From NCBI GenBank assembly GCA_938027685.1, contig CALJAM010000022.1, forward strand, positions 1-64,000: 64,000 bases of DNA, given 5' to 3'. Shown piece after piece: positions 63,368 through 64,000 of this stretch (position 1 is the first letter of the stretch; the number at the start of each line of letters is the position of its first letter). The DNA comes from an uncultured Bryobacteraceae bacterium. Lineage in GTDB: Bacteria; Acidobacteriota; Terriglobia; Bryobacterales; Bryobacteraceae. The translations under genes were made by a program, and so were the position numbers. The notes under the pieces were generated by a model. That model was not told the DNA's origin and ran no database searches. It was given only the letters and a program-made list of their open reading frames with translations.

Positions 63368-64000
63368 TCAGTTCGACGCCGTCGGTTTGGCGGGCTCGGT
63401 CCGTTTGGCCGGCGGAAGCGGCAGAGGCTTGCGCGGCATCAGATCGGGCCGCGTGGCCGCGTGATAAACGCAGGAGGCAATCACGGCCGAAGCCTGCATG
63501 AGATCGCCCCGCGGCAGCCGGTCGTAGACGTCCATGTTGGAGTGGTGTACCCGGCTCGAGTAATCGAGCGGGTCCTGCAGGAACTGGAAACCGGGCAGCC
63601 CTACGGCGTCGAAGGAAAGGTGATCGGTCCCGCCGGTGTTGGCGATGGTTACAGTCGTCACCCCGAGATCACGGAAGGGTGCGAGCCACGCCTCGAAGAT
63701 GGGGCGTGCCATGTCATTGCCCTGCAGGTAGACGCCGCGGATCTTGCCGCCGCCGTTGTCGAGGTTGAAGTAGACCGAGAACTTGGGGAAGTCTTTCTTG
63801 AGCGCCATCGTCTCGCGATCCGCGAGATATTCCTTGACGTAAGCTCGCGAACCGAGAAAGCCCAATTCTTCGCCGTCCCAAAGCGCCATGCGAACGGTGC
63901 GATCCATCTTGAGGCCCAGCACCTTCAGGATCCGCATGACTTCCATCATCACGGCGCAGCCGGCGGCGTTATCGGCGGCTCCCGTGCCCCCGTGCCACGA
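63368..64000 (-). CDS. M28-family zinc aminopeptidase, C-terminal part only
   Basis: The gene enters from beyond the window; 210 codons to its stop are visible. The first metal-ligand region is [12 protein letters not shown], the catalytic/metal Glu pair is [22 protein letters not shown] supplies an Asp region, and the last zinc histidine is in [14 protein letters not shown]. It ends with a Lys/Pro-rich tail. The N-terminus, presumably with a signal peptide, is not seen. It lies directly upstream of the S9 peptidase gene. Confidence 0.9.
   Translation of the reverse strand, partial: SWHGGTGAADNAAGCAVMMEVMRILKVLGLKMDRTVRMALWDGEELGFLGSRAYVKEYLADRETMALKKDFPKFSVYFNLDNGGGKIRGVYLQGNDMARPIFEAWLAPFRDLGVTTVTIANTGGTDHLSFDAVGLPGFQFLQDPLDYSSRVHHSNMDVYDRLPRGDLMQASAVIASCVYHAATRPDLMPRKPLPLPPAKRTEPAKPTASN

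Overview
The window looks like a chromosomal segment from a high-GC member of the Acidobacteriota, most likely a Bryobacterales/Solibacter-type organism. This is an inference from gene content. The signs are a giant Oar-like TonB receptor with an N-terminal carboxypeptidase-regulatory domain, a second Oar-like barrel, large secreted GH106-type glycosidases, a zinc-finger anti-sigma protein next to a DUF3106 protein, and many Tat- or Sec-exported enzymes. No rRNA, tRNA, CRISPR array, transposase or phage gene was recognised, so this is ordinary chromosome rather than a mobile island.

Positions 1-13000 hold housekeeping and signalling genes. They are a truncated secreted protein, a DUF3106/anti-sigma pair, a thpR-plsY-gpsA operon, a 3-methyladenine glycosylase, a phosphomanno/phosphoglucomutase, and two complete two-component systems placed head to head (a kinase with an OmpR-type regulator, facing an NtrC-type regulator with a PAS kinase and a proline-rich lipoprotein). 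A 7Fe-type ferredoxin and a hotdog thioesterase follow. Positions 13400-27000 form a polysaccharide-use region: TonB receptor, GH106-like rhamnosidase candidate, an unrecognised probable alpha/alpha-barrel protein, a Tat-exported DUF6259-like protein, a sulfatase and a PHP-domain protein. Positions 27000-31100 are an argF-argG-argH-argR operon, with two ARG-box-like sites over the argF promoter and start codon.

Positions 31500-47500 carry a peroxiredoxin, an Oar-like barrel without the usual N-terminal domain, a Gld-type ABC system (ATPase, fused permease-GldG, DUF4340), a second GH106-like enzyme of exactly the same length as the first, DUF2784, a hypothetical protein, a BamE-like protein, a CPBP protease, a divergent deformylase, a Tat-signal RraA homologue and a PilZ protein. 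Positions 47900-64000 carry a branched-chain/pyruvate dehydrogenase E1 pair, an M23 peptidase, a purC-cvpA-AspT-type transporter operon, a glycosyltransferase-methyltransferase fusion, a sugar isomerase, a sugar-nucleotide epimerase, metY, and two secreted peptidases (S9 and a truncated M28). Two genes near 56.3-57.5 kb and 60.7-61.25 kb are broken by frameshifts.

Two themes stand out. One is a repeated extended -10-like element (TGnTAnnnT or close variants) that lies 7-14 nt upstream of many start codons with no Shine-Dalgarno sequence, which suggests many leaderless or very short-leader mRNAs. The other is very tight packing: many 4-bp ATGA overlaps, divergent starts sharing a CATG, and three convergent genes whose coding ends overlap by 24-49 bp.
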